A stretch of DNA of 6,971 nucleotides from JAIFWC01 sp035688135. Lineage in GTDB: Bacteria; Patescibacteriota; Saccharimonadia; Saccharimonadales; UBA10212. Below are positions 1 through 5,970 of this stretch, piece after piece. The stretch lies in assembly GCA_035688135.1 (NCBI GenBank), contig DASSNG010000039.1:1-6971 (forward strand), written 5' to 3'. Numbering within the stretch: the stretch's first letter is position 1; each line of letters begins with the position of its first letter. The notes under the pieces were generated by a model. That model was not told the origin of the DNA and made no database searches. It saw nothing but the letters and a program-made list of their open reading frames with translations. Made by a program: the position numbers and the translations under genes.

Positions 1-66
1 CTTGACCTGACCACCTACTACCAGCCGGCCAAGACACTCATAATCCCCAGCAAGGAGATAAAATGA
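1..66 (+). CDS. C-terminal tail of an upstream gene, probably PilO-like
   Basis: Frame 1 is open from the left edge and ends at TGA (64-66), giving the 21-residue tail LDLTTYYQPAKTLIIPSKEIK. The stop overlaps the next gene's start codon in an ATGA arrangement, so the two are translationally coupled. A short 'L-T-x-Y-Y/F' strand is what one expects near the end of PilO-type alignment proteins, which sit just upstream of pilus ATPase genes in many T4P loci. The call rests on that resemblance and on position. Too little is present to show a domain, so it could be another pilus membrane protein. The reading frame itself is well supported by the overlap. Confidence 0.5.
   Translation, partial: LDLTTYYQPAKTLIIPSKEIK
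52..57 (+). promoter_or_regulatory. Ribosome binding site of the small membrane protein gene
   Basis: A full AAGGAG Shine-Dalgarno lies inside the last codons of the upstream gene, 5 bases before the ATG at 63. It supports the 86-residue reading frame as a real, translated gene rather than a chance ORF. Confidence 0.75.
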
Positions 67-323
67 AGCGTAACGACATAGCACTGCTGATTGGCGTGGC
101 TTTCTTTACGGCCATCTTCGCCTTTGTGGTAACCAGCCTTATTTTCAAAGTCCCGTCCCGCAGCACCAAGGTACCGGTGGCGGGCCAGATTACCACGACG
201 TTCCCCGATATCCGGCATGACCAACAGTACAACACCATATTCAACGATAACGCGCTGGACCCGGCGGTACCTTTGCAGGTGGGCAGCCAGAACGACCAGC
301 CGTTCAGCGGCTCCTCGCAATAA
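63..323 (+). CDS. Small single-pass membrane protein of the pilus operon
   Basis: An 86-residue protein of unknown function. A short basic N-terminus (MKRND) precedes one hydrophobic segment at about residues 7-28, then a polar tail of about 58 residues that by the positive-inside rule should lie outside the membrane. The tail has a compact middle (FPDIRHDQQYNTIFND, 48-62) and a Ser/Gln-rich, probably disordered end. There is no cysteine, no lipobox and no prepilin motif. It is coupled to the upstream gene by an ATGA overlap and ends 24 bases before pilB, so it almost certainly belongs to the pilus machine. Its place between a PilO-like gene and pilB is where PilP is found in some gene sets, but it is much shorter than PilP and not a lipoprotein. 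A role in the alignment subcomplex is inference from position only. Confidence 0.8.
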   Translation: MKRNDIALLIGVAFFTAIFAFVVTSLIFKVPSRSTKVPVAGQITTTFPDIRHDQQYNTIFNDNALDPAVPLQVGSQNDQPFSGSSQ

Positions 324-347
324 AAACAGAAAGGCAATAAACCCAAA

Positions 348-2141
348 ATGAGCGTCCTATCGACAGCAGCTCAGACAAAGACAGAGGATATCCTGGTCCA
401 ACAGGGTCTTTTGGATAAGGATGAGATGAAGCTGCTCAAGGAGCAGGCCAAGTCCAAGAACAAGCCTTTCTTCAGGATGCTTCTGGAAGAGGGCCGCATT
501 ACAGATGAACAGCTTACCAGGGCCCAGGCCGAAGCCAACGGCATGCCTTATGTGAACCTTAGCGAGGCCCGTATCAACGCGCAGGTGCTCGAACTTCTGG
601 ATAAGGATGTGGCTGAACACTATATGGCGGTGCCGCTGGGGACCGAGGACGACAAGCTGGTCGTAGCCATGCTGGACGCTAATAATGTACAGGCCGTCGA
701 CTTTCTGAGCGAAAAAATCGGCAAGTCGCTTCACGTGTACGCCGCCAGCGAGTCAGGCATCCGGCATGTACTGGAACAGTATGACCAGACCCGCGGCATT
801 AACGAGATATTGAACAAGCCGGCCGAGGCTGCCGCAGAAGGGCAGAAGGACTCCGACATACAGGTGCTGGGAAGCTCCGACCAGAAGGTGCAGACCATCG
901 TCCAGGACTCGCCTATCAGCAAGGCTCTAAGCGCCATCATGAATTACGCCGCGCGCACCAAAGCCAGCGACATCCACATTGAACCGCTGCAAAAAGTGCT
1001 CAAGATACGCATCCGCGTAGACGGCGTGCTGCGCGAGATAATGCAGCTGCCTAAAAGTTCGGAAGCCCCGCTTATCAGCCGTATCAAAATCCTGTCTAAT
1101 CTTAAGATTGACGAACACCGCACGCCGCAGGATGGACAGTTCACCATCCAGCTGGAAAACAGCCCGATTGATATCCGCGTGGCTGTCAGCCCGGTAATCT
1201 GGGGAGAGCAGGTTGTCATGCGTCTGCTGGATAAGTCCGGCACCAGCCTGAGACTGGAAGACATGGGCTACGCCGGCCGCTCACTTAGGATTATCCGCGA
1301 GAGCCTGAAGCTGCCGCACGGCATGATTCTTACGTCAGGCCCAACCGGTTCAGGTAAGTCGACGTCCATGTATGCGATGCTGAACGAAATCAGGAGCGAT
1401 TCCATCAATATCGTCACCCTGGAAGACCCGGTTGAATACAAGATGGAGGGAGTTAATCAGATACAGGTTAATCCGGACGTAGGCCTTACGTTCGCTACCG
1501 GCCTGCGCTCCATACTGCGCCAGGACCCCGATGTGGTGATGGTGGGAGAGATTCGCGACAAAGAGACGGCCAGTCTGGCCGTCCAGGCCGCCCTGACCGG
1601 CCACCTGGTGTTCGCTACGCTGCACACCAACAGCGCCGCCGGCATCCTGCCGCGTCTGCTGGACATGGGCATCGAGCCGTTCCTGATTGCCAGCACGGTG
1701 CACACGGTTATCGGCCAGCGGCTGGTGCGCCGGATCGTAGAAGGCGGCCCAGGCTATAAATCCAAGGCGGCCGAAACCGAAGATATACATAAGGTGCTGG
1801 GCAACCTGCTGCCCAAGAAGAAGGAAGACGTAGAAAAGGTGGCAAAAGACCTGGGGTACATCACCTTGCCTCTTGCCGACCAAAACGCTTATACTTTGTT
1901 CCAGGGGAAGGAAACCGCCGACAATCCTTCCGGCTACAAAGGCAGGCTTGGACTGTATGAAGTGTTCCAGATAAGCGAAACTATCCAGGACCTTATCCTG
2001 AAGCATGCCCCAAGCTCGGCCATCCAAAAGGCCGCCCAGGACCAGGGTATGGTCACCATGAAGCAGGACGGCTACCTAAAAGCGCTGGCCGGCATAACAA
2101 CGCTTACTGAAGTAAACAGGGTAGCGTCAGGCGACAGCTAA
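348..2141 (+). CDS. pilB: Type IV pilus extension ATPase PilB (GspE/PulE family)
   Basis: Cytoplasmic hexameric ATPase that drives pilus polymerisation through the PilC platform. At 597 residues it has normal family length. The N-terminal GspE/MshEN-type domain is at about 1-150, a linker at about 150-185, the N2 domain at about 185-310 (with ASDIHIEP, 206-213) and the RecA-like motor at about 310-600. Motor motifs are all present: Walker A GPTGSGKS (331-338), Asp box TLEDPVEY (357-364), Walker B VVMVGEIRD (396-404), His box TGHLVFATLHTN (417-428) and GQRLVRR (456-462). The linker and N-terminal domain separate it from PilT. The protein has no cysteine at all, so the zinc-binding tetracysteine usual after QRLVRR in PilB/GspE is missing, and a Lys/Glu-rich stretch (463-520) takes its place. 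The MshEN motifs are degenerate. The ATG at 348 has only a weak Shine-Dalgarno (GAAAGG, 329-334). pilT follows after 14 bases. Confidence 0.96.
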   Translation: MSVLSTAAQTKTEDILVQQGLLDKDEMKLLKEQAKSKNKPFFRMLLEEGRITDEQLTRAQAEANGMPYVNLSEARINAQVLELLDKDVAEHYMAVPLGTEDDKLVVAMLDANNVQAVDFLSEKIGKSLHVYAASESGIRHVLEQYDQTRGINEILNKPAEAAAEGQKDSDIQVLGSSDQKVQTIVQDSPISKALSAIMNYAARTKASDIHIEPLQKVLKIRIRVDGVLREIMQLPKSSEAPLISRIKILSNLKIDEHRTPQDGQFTIQLENSPIDIRVAVSPVIWGEQVVMRLLDKSGTSLRLEDMGYAGRSLRIIRESLKLPHGMILTSGPTGSGKSTSMYAMLNEIRSDSINIVTLEDPVEYKMEGVNQIQVNPDVGLTFATGLRSILRQDPDVVMVGEIRDKETASLAVQAALTGHLVFATLHTNSAAGILPRLLDMGIEPFLIASTVHTVIGQRLVRRIVEGGPGYKSKAAETEDIHKVLGNLLPKKKEDVEKVAKDLGYITLPLADQNAYTLFQGKETADNPSGYKGRLGLYEVFQISETIQDLILKHAPSSAIQKAAQDQGMVTMKQDGYLKALAGITTLTEVNRVASGDS

Positions 2142-2145
2142 GGAG
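2140..2145 (+). promoter_or_regulatory. Ribosome binding site setting the GTG start of pilT
   Basis: AAGGAG overlaps the last two bases of the pilB stop codon TAA (2139-2141) and lies 10 bases before GTG (2156-2158). It supports GTG as the true pilT start and implies termination-coupled initiation between the two ATPase genes. Confidence 0.7.
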
Positions 2146-2155
2146 TATTAGAAAA

Positions 2156-3220
2156 GTGCAGCCACCAAAAATAGAAATCCTGCTGGAAGAAGTCATCAAG
2201 CGTAAAGCGTCAGACCTTCATTTAGAAGTCGGCTTGCCGCCCGTTCTTCGGGTTGACGGCGCCTTGGCCCCGCTGCCTAACCAGACGCCCTTGGACGAAA
2301 AAGGTGTGGAGACACTGGTCTTCAGCCTGCTGGACGAAGACCAGAAGCAGATACTGCTGCGCGACAAGGAATTCGATTTTTCTTTCGCTTTCGGCGACCT
2401 GGGCCGTTTCCGGGTTAACGCGTTCCACGAAAGGGGCAACCTGGCCGCGGCCATGCGGCTGATTCCGAACCAGATCAAGACCGTCCAGGAGCTGGGGCTG
2501 CCTCCCATATTGAATAATTTCGCCAATTTCCCCCGCGGGCTCGTGCTGGTAACCGGTCCTACGGGCTCGGGTAAATCATCAACCCTGGCCGCGCTCGTAG
2601 ACAAGATAAACAGCGAACGAGCCTCGCATATCATCACCATAGAAGACCCGATTGAGTTCACCCATAAATCCAAGAAATCAGTGATAGTCCAGAGGGAAGT
2701 GCATTATGACACCTTCAGCTTTTCAACGGCGCTGCGTTCGGCGCTGCGCCAGGATCCCAACGTGGTCCTTATCGGCGAGATGCGCGACCTGGAAACTATC
2801 GGCGCGGCCATCACTATCGCCGAAACCGGCCATCTAGTATTCGCCACGCTGCACACCAACAGCGCCAGCCAGAGTATCGACCGTATGGTGGATGTATTCC
2901 CGCCGCACCAGCAGCCGCAGGTGCGCTCACAGCTGGGAAATATATTGATGGCTATCTGCTCGCAGCGCCTGGTGCCCGCATTGGGCGGAGGCCGGGTTCC
3001 GGCGGCCGAGATACTGATTGCCACGCCCGCCGTGCGCAACATCATCCGAGAAGGCAAGAACTACCAGCTGGAAGCCGTTATCCAGACCGGCGCGGAGCAT
3101 GGCATGCAAAGCATGGACCACACATTGGTCAACCTGGTCCACGGCGGCATAATCAGCTACGATGAGGCCCGGAATTACGCCGTGGACGTAGAAGAATTAG
3201 ATAGGCTGATGCGGAGCTAG
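2156..3220 (+). CDS. pilT: Type IV pilus retraction ATPase PilT
   Basis: Cytoplasmic hexameric ATPase that powers pilus disassembly and so twitching and retraction. The length, 354 residues, is typical of PilT and lacks the long N-terminal extension of PilB. An N-terminal PAS-like domain (about 1-110, with KASDLHLEVGLPPVLRVDG at 17-35) precedes the motor. Motifs: Walker A GPTGSGKS (134-141), Asp box TIEDP (161-165), Walker B VVLIGEMRD (203-211) and His box TGHLVFATLHTN (224-235). The motif AVRNIIREGK (292-301) corresponds to the AIRNLIRE signature that is diagnostic of PilT and needed for retraction. The start is GTG, supported by AAGGAG 10 bases upstream. There is one cysteine (268). It lies between pilB (14-base gap) and pilC (2-base gap), so extension and retraction motors are co-expressed with their platform. 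PilU is a less likely alternative because no second pilT is seen here. Confidence 0.95.
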   Translation: MQPPKIEILLEEVIKRKASDLHLEVGLPPVLRVDGALAPLPNQTPLDEKGVETLVFSLLDEDQKQILLRDKEFDFSFAFGDLGRFRVNAFHERGNLAAAMRLIPNQIKTVQELGLPPILNNFANFPRGLVLVTGPTGSGKSSTLAALVDKINSERASHIITIEDPIEFTHKSKKSVIVQREVHYDTFSFSTALRSALRQDPNVVLIGEMRDLETIGAAITIAETGHLVFATLHTNSASQSIDRMVDVFPPHQQPQVRSQLGNILMAICSQRLVPALGGGRVPAAEILIATPAVRNIIREGKNYQLEAVIQTGAEHGMQSMDHTLVNLVHGGIISYDEARNYAVDVEELDRLMRS

Positions 3221-3222
3221 AT

Positions 3223-4434
3223 ATGCTGACTTATACTTATACCGCTCTTAACCCGATTGACGGCAAGAAGATACAGGCCGAAATCGAAGCCGAAAACGAG
3301 AAGTCGGCCGCTAAACTGCTGATAGACCGCGGCCTGTCACCGCTGGATATCACCGTCAAGCATGAAAAAGCGGGCAGGGGCGTACGCAAAAGGGTCCCAG
3401 CCAAAGAAAAAGTGCTGTTTTCGCGCCAGCTCTCCACGCTTATAAACTCCGGCCTGCCGCTTATTCAGAGCCTTAATATAGTCCGCGGGCAGACTAAGCA
3501 TCCGGGGCTGAAAGGCGTCATAGAAAAGGTGATTGCCGATATTGAGGCCGGTTCATCTTTGGCGGCCGCGCTGCAGAAGTACCCGGATACCTTTAATAAT
3601 GTCTATGTCAGTCTTGTAGCCGCAGGCGAAGCTTCCGGTTCGCTGGACAAATCACTGGACCGTCTGGCCACCCAGCAAGAAAAAGACGCCGAGGTTATTT
3701 CTAAGGTCCGCGGCGCCATGATATACCCGGCCATCGTCATAGTCGTACTGTTCGCCATCATGATATTCATGACTACTACGGTTTTGCCGCAGGTAGCCGA
3801 TATGTATAAATCGATTCCGGGAGCCCACCTGCCGTTCATAACGACGTCGCTGATTGGGTTTTCGCACTTTATCACCCATCTTTGGTGGATGGCGCTGATG
3901 CTGCTTATAGCCATCATCTACGGCCTTAGAAGGTATCTGCGGACTCCAAAAGGGCGGTTTCAGCTGGATGGCCTCAAGATGAGGATGTGGCCGTTCGGGC
4001 CTTTGTTCATGAAGCTTTACATGGCCCGTTTCGCCCGTACGGCGTCCACGCTGATAGGCTCCGGCGTGCCAATGATCAAGATGCTGCAGACTACGGCCGA
4101 TGCAGTCGGTAATACTCAGATCACAGCCTCCATCATGAGGTCAGTAGAGCAGGTAAAAGGCGGGAAGAGTTTATCAGCCAGCATCAACGACGACCCGAAC
4201 TTCCTGGAGCTGGTGCCGGATATGATAAGCATCGGTGAACAATCCGGCTCTCTTGAGACTATGCTGGGCCGGGTAGCGGACTATTACGAAAAAGAAGTCG
4301 ATACCCAGATTAAATCCATAAACACCATAATAGAGCCTGTCATGATGGTCGTGGTCGGTGTAATAGCGCTTATAATAGTGGCCGCCGTGCTGCTGCCGAT
4401 ATACGGCTTGGCAGGCAAGAACCTTGCCGGGTAA
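3223..4434 (+). CDS. pilC: Type IV pilus inner-membrane platform protein PilC (GspF family)
   Basis: Polytopic membrane platform that couples ATPase rotation to pilin insertion. The 403 residues match the family. It has two tandem T2SSF domains, at about 66-188 and 268-390. Each carries the conserved glycine/acidic helix signature: GEASGSLDKSLDRLA (135-149) and GEQSGSLETMLGRVADYYE (338-356). Hydrophobic segments lie at about 165-190, 217-236 and 368-393, giving the usual three-helix topology with cytoplasmic domains. The N-terminal 45 residues (YTYTALNPIDGKKIQAEIEAEN) are the usual short beta domain. There are no cysteines. ATG lies 2 bases after the pilT stop, with GGAG (3213-3216) inside the pilT end serving as Shine-Dalgarno. 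It is the last gene of the tightly packed block, and a 104-base gap follows. Confidence 0.95.
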   Translation: MLTYTYTALNPIDGKKIQAEIEAENEKSAAKLLIDRGLSPLDITVKHEKAGRGVRKRVPAKEKVLFSRQLSTLINSGLPLIQSLNIVRGQTKHPGLKGVIEKVIADIEAGSSLAAALQKYPDTFNNVYVSLVAAGEASGSLDKSLDRLATQQEKDAEVISKVRGAMIYPAIVIVVLFAIMIFMTTTVLPQVADMYKSIPGAHLPFITTSLIGFSHFITHLWWMALMLLIAIIYGLRRYLRTPKGRFQLDGLKMRMWPFGPLFMKLYMARFARTASTLIGSGVPMIKMLQTTADAVGNTQITASIMRSVEQVKGGKSLSASINDDPNFLELVPDMISIGEQSGSLETMLGRVADYYEKEVDTQIKSINTIIEPVMMVVVGVIALIIVAAVLLPIYGLAGKNLAG

Positions 4435-4452
4435 ACGGGCAATAGAAAAGCC

Positions 4453-4481
4453 TTGCTTTTTAAGCGAACTATTAGTAGGAT
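4453..4481 (+). promoter_or_regulatory. Possible promoter for the major pilin gene
   Basis: TTGCTT (4453-4458) and TAGGAT (4476-4481) are separated by 17 bases, giving a weak sigma-70-type match of 3/6 and 4/6. Transcription would start near 4488 and leave a leader of about 50 bases before the pilin ATG at 4539. An A/T-rich hairpin, AAAAGC-CTT-GCTTTT (4446-4460), overlaps the -35 box and could instead be a weak attenuator after pilC. A separate pilin promoter is expected because pilin is needed in large excess, but the sequence match alone is modest. Confidence 0.3.
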
Positions 4482-4494
4482 TACAAGCATAAGC

Positions 4495-4508
4495 GCGATA
4501 AGCGATAA
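4495..4508 (+). repeat. Tandem heptamer GCGATAA x2 in the pilin leader
   Basis: Two perfect head-to-tail copies of GCGATAA, with a partial copy lacking one G (GCATAA, 4487-4492) just upstream. The repeat lies in the non-coding leader between pilC and the major pilin, downstream of the possible promoter. Its role is unknown; it could be a protein site or a chance A/G-rich repeat. Confidence 0.45.
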
Positions 4509-4514
4509 ATAAGA

Positions 4515-4536
4515 AAATGCAAAGGGGGCATTTGCA
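4515..4536 (+). promoter_or_regulatory. Ribosome binding site of the major pilin, presented in alternative hairpin loops
   Basis: The G-rich Shine-Dalgarno AAAGGGGG (4521-4528) ends 10 bases before the pilin ATG (4539). Two 6-bp stems can form but not together: AAATGC (4515-4520) with GCATTT (4528-4533), or TGCAAA (4518-4523) with TTTGCA (4531-4536). Each has a 7-base loop, and both put most of the G-run in the loop. The pairing is exact in the sequence. A regulatory effect is inference. Confidence 0.45.
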
Positions 4537-4538
4537 AA

Positions 4539-5015
4539 ATGTCAAAACTAAATAGAAAACAACAAGGCTTCACCATTATCGAAGTCATGATAGTGCTGGC
4601 TATCGCCGCCGTCATATTGCTGGCGGTCTTCCTGGCGGTGCCGCAGCTGCAGCGCAATTCGCGCAACCAGCAGCGTAAGACTGATGTCGCCAATATCCTG
4701 GCCGGCGTCAACGAGTACGCTTCTAACCAGAACGGCACACTGCCTACGCAGGTCTGTGTCAGCGGTAACGTTGTCAGTATCGGCGGGGGCGCGGCTTGCG
4801 GTTCCATCACCAGCAAGGTTGATGTGAATGTCAGCGGCCAGTTCACCACCTATAGCATAGCTGCTTATGCAGCCGGTCAGACCACAGCCGCCAACACGGT
4901 TAAGATTTACACCGCCGCTACCTGCAACGGCAACGCGCTGGCTTCCGGCTCCGGCCGCTCAGTCGCCGCTTTCTACCAGATAGAACCGGCTACCGACCAG
5001 TGCCAGGCTTCCTAG
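4539..5015 (+). CDS. Type IV pilin, probable major subunit (PilA-like)
   Basis: A 158-residue prepilin. The leader MSKLNRKQQG carries basic residues and ends in Gly10; PilD would cut before Phe11, and Glu15 is the conserved Glu+5 of the mature protein. The class III motif G|FTIIEVMIVLAIAAVILLAV opens the hydrophobic N-terminal helix (11-34), which embeds in the membrane and then packs in the pilus core. A helical stretch (35-62) leads to a Gly/Ser/Thr/Ala-rich ectodomain of about 95 residues with four cysteines (73, 87, 129, 155). C129-C155 could close a C-terminal D-loop and C73-C87 a second loop. The mature length of 148 residues is typical of major pilins. Its own strong Shine-Dalgarno, separate leader and immediate downstream terminator fit a highly expressed major subunit. 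The choice of 'major' over 'minor' is inferred from those signals. Confidence 0.92.
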   Translation: MSKLNRKQQGFTIIEVMIVLAIAAVILLAVFLAVPQLQRNSRNQQRKTDVANILAGVNEYASNQNGTLPTQVCVSGNVVSIGGGAACGSITSKVDVNVSGQFTTYSIAAYAAGQTTAANTVKIYTAATCNGNALASGSGRSVAAFYQIEPATDQCQAS

Positions 5016-5043
5016 GCTAGATAAAGTAGCTTAAAGTCTCATG

Positions 5044-5075
5044 AACAAGCCCCCGGAAAGGGGCTTGTTTTATTT
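5044..5075 (+). terminator. Rho-independent terminator after the major pilin gene
   Basis: The arms AACAAGCCCC (5044-5053) and GGGGCTTGTT (5060-5069) form a perfect 10-bp stem with a 6-base loop (CGGAAA). The T-rich tract TTTTATTT (5068-5075) partly overlaps the end of the stem. It starts 28 bases after the pilin stop and ends 19 bases before pilD, so pilD should need its own promoter or readthrough. Confidence 0.88.
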
Positions 5076-5077
5076 CG

Positions 5078-5086
5078 TGCTAACAT
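5078..5086 (+). promoter_or_regulatory. Possible extended -10 promoter for pilD
   Basis: TGC followed by TAACAT (5081-5086) forms a TGn-extended -10 (5/6 to TATAAT) just after the terminator. The hexamer ends 8 bases before the pilD ATG (5095), so transcription would begin at about 5093-5095, giving a leaderless or near-leaderless mRNA. No -35 box is visible because that region is the terminator stem. No properly spaced Shine-Dalgarno exists; GGG at 5091-5093 is too close. Confidence 0.4.
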
Positions 5087-5094
5087 AAGCGGGA

Positions 5095-5907
5095 ATGATA
5101 TACGCCGTCCTGATTATACTGGGCCTGTGCTTTGGCAGTTTTGTAAACGCCCTGGTATGGCGTGTCAGGCATAACGAAACCAGTAAGAAAAAGATATCCA
5201 TTATAAACGACCGGTCTATGTGCCCGCGCTGCAAGCATACCCTGGGGGCGGCAGACCTGGTGCCTCTGCTAAGCTGGCTTTTTCTGAAGGGCAAGTGCCG
5301 CTACTGCGGCAAGCCTATATCGCCGCAGTACCCGCTGGTGGAGCTTTCTATGACCTTAGTGTTCGTATTGTCGTATGTTTATTGGCCGGCAGCACTAACA
5401 GGGGGCCAGACAGCCCTTTTTGCCGCCTGGCTGGCGGCCGGCGTGGGGCTTATGGCGCTTTTGGTGTATGACCTAAAGTGGATGCTGCTTCCCAACAGGA
5501 TTATCTACCCGACACTGCTGGCAGCGGGCGCTGGGAATATAATCTATTTGGCCGGTTTCGCGCCGGATAAGGTCCATTTTTTGCTGTACTGGGCCCTGAG
5601 CGTCGTTATAGCTTCCGGAGTATTCTGGGCGCTTTACAGCGTGTCTGATGGAAAATGGATAGGTTTTGGCGATGTGCGGCTGGGGCTTATAACCGGCACT
5701 CTGCTACAGACTCCGGGGAAGAGCATCCTGATGATATTCTTAGCGTCCCTGGCTGGCGCAGCGGTATCGCTACCTTTGATTGCCGTCGGTAAAAGCCGAT
5801 TGTCCTCAAAGATACCATACGGACCATTCTTGATAGGGGCCACTTTCATCTGTCTTTTATTCGGACAGGAAATCCTGGACTGGTATAAGCATCTGGCCGG
5901 TTATTAA
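5095..5907 (+). CDS. pilD: Prepilin peptidase / N-methyltransferase PilD (A24 family)
   Basis: Integral membrane aspartic protease that removes prepilin leaders after Gly and, in bifunctional members, methylates the new N-terminus. The 270 residues are normal. GSFVNALVWR (14-23) is the conserved N-terminal motif. The cytoplasmic DiS_P_DiS-type domain holds two zinc-ligand pairs, CPRC (43-46) and CRYC (68-71). The peptidase aspartates are D126 (in VYDLKWMLLPNRI) and D193 (in GFGDVRL, matching GxGDxK/RL). The late motif IPYGPFL (240-246) is also present. About eight hydrophobic segments fit the family topology. In the first catalytic motif the usual 'IPD' is 'LPN', a change outside the catalytic residue. 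The retained cysteine domain suggests methylation is kept. It should process all three prepilins here. It follows the pilin terminator and probably has its own promoter. Confidence 0.95.
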   Translation: MIYAVLIILGLCFGSFVNALVWRVRHNETSKKKISIINDRSMCPRCKHTLGAADLVPLLSWLFLKGKCRYCGKPISPQYPLVELSMTLVFVLSYVYWPAALTGGQTALFAAWLAAGVGLMALLVYDLKWMLLPNRIIYPTLLAAGAGNIIYLAGFAPDKVHFLLYWALSVVIASGVFWALYSVSDGKWIGFGDVRLGLITGTLLQTPGKSILMIFLASLAGAAVSLPLIAVGKSRLSSKIPYGPFLIGATFICLLFGQEILDWYKHLAGY

Positions 5908-5955
5908 TCCCTCCCCGCGCTATGCGCCGCCTCACTAATTACCTCTATACGCTTA

Positions 5956-5964
5956 TGCTATAAT
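5956..5964 (+). promoter_or_regulatory. Extended -10 promoter abutting the minor pilin start
   Basis: TGC + TATAAT (hexamer 5959-5964) is a perfect extended -10. It ends 6 bases before the ATG at 5971, so a standard start site falls on the A of the ATG and the mRNA would be leaderless. There is no good -35 box at 16-18 bases (A/T-rich TAATTA, 5936-5941). The GGAG at 5966-5969 is 1 base from the ATG, too close to act as a Shine-Dalgarno. Confidence 0.6.
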
Positions 5965-5970
5965 CGGAGA

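Noticed and set aside
1350..2027. Long open frame on the minus strand (225 codons) inside pilB
   Set aside because: It is antisense to the highly conserved motor domain of PilB, its translation has no recognisable motif, and its length is explained by codon bias of the + strand gene.
1617..2866. A 21-base identical stretch shared by pilB (1617-1637) and pilT (2846-2866)
   Set aside because: Both copies encode the conserved His-box ATLHTNSA of paralogous ATPases, so protein constraint and codon preference explain it. It is not a mobile repeat.
4371..4376. TATAAT inside the end of pilC as a pilin promoter
   Set aside because: It is a perfect hexamer but lies in codons for the last hydrophobic helix. 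The sequence 17 bases upstream (GTCGTG) is not a -35 box and there is no TGn extension.
5917..5927. GCGC-TAT-GCGC hairpin after pilD as a terminator
   Set aside because: The stem has only 4 bp with a 3-base loop and no T-tract follows.
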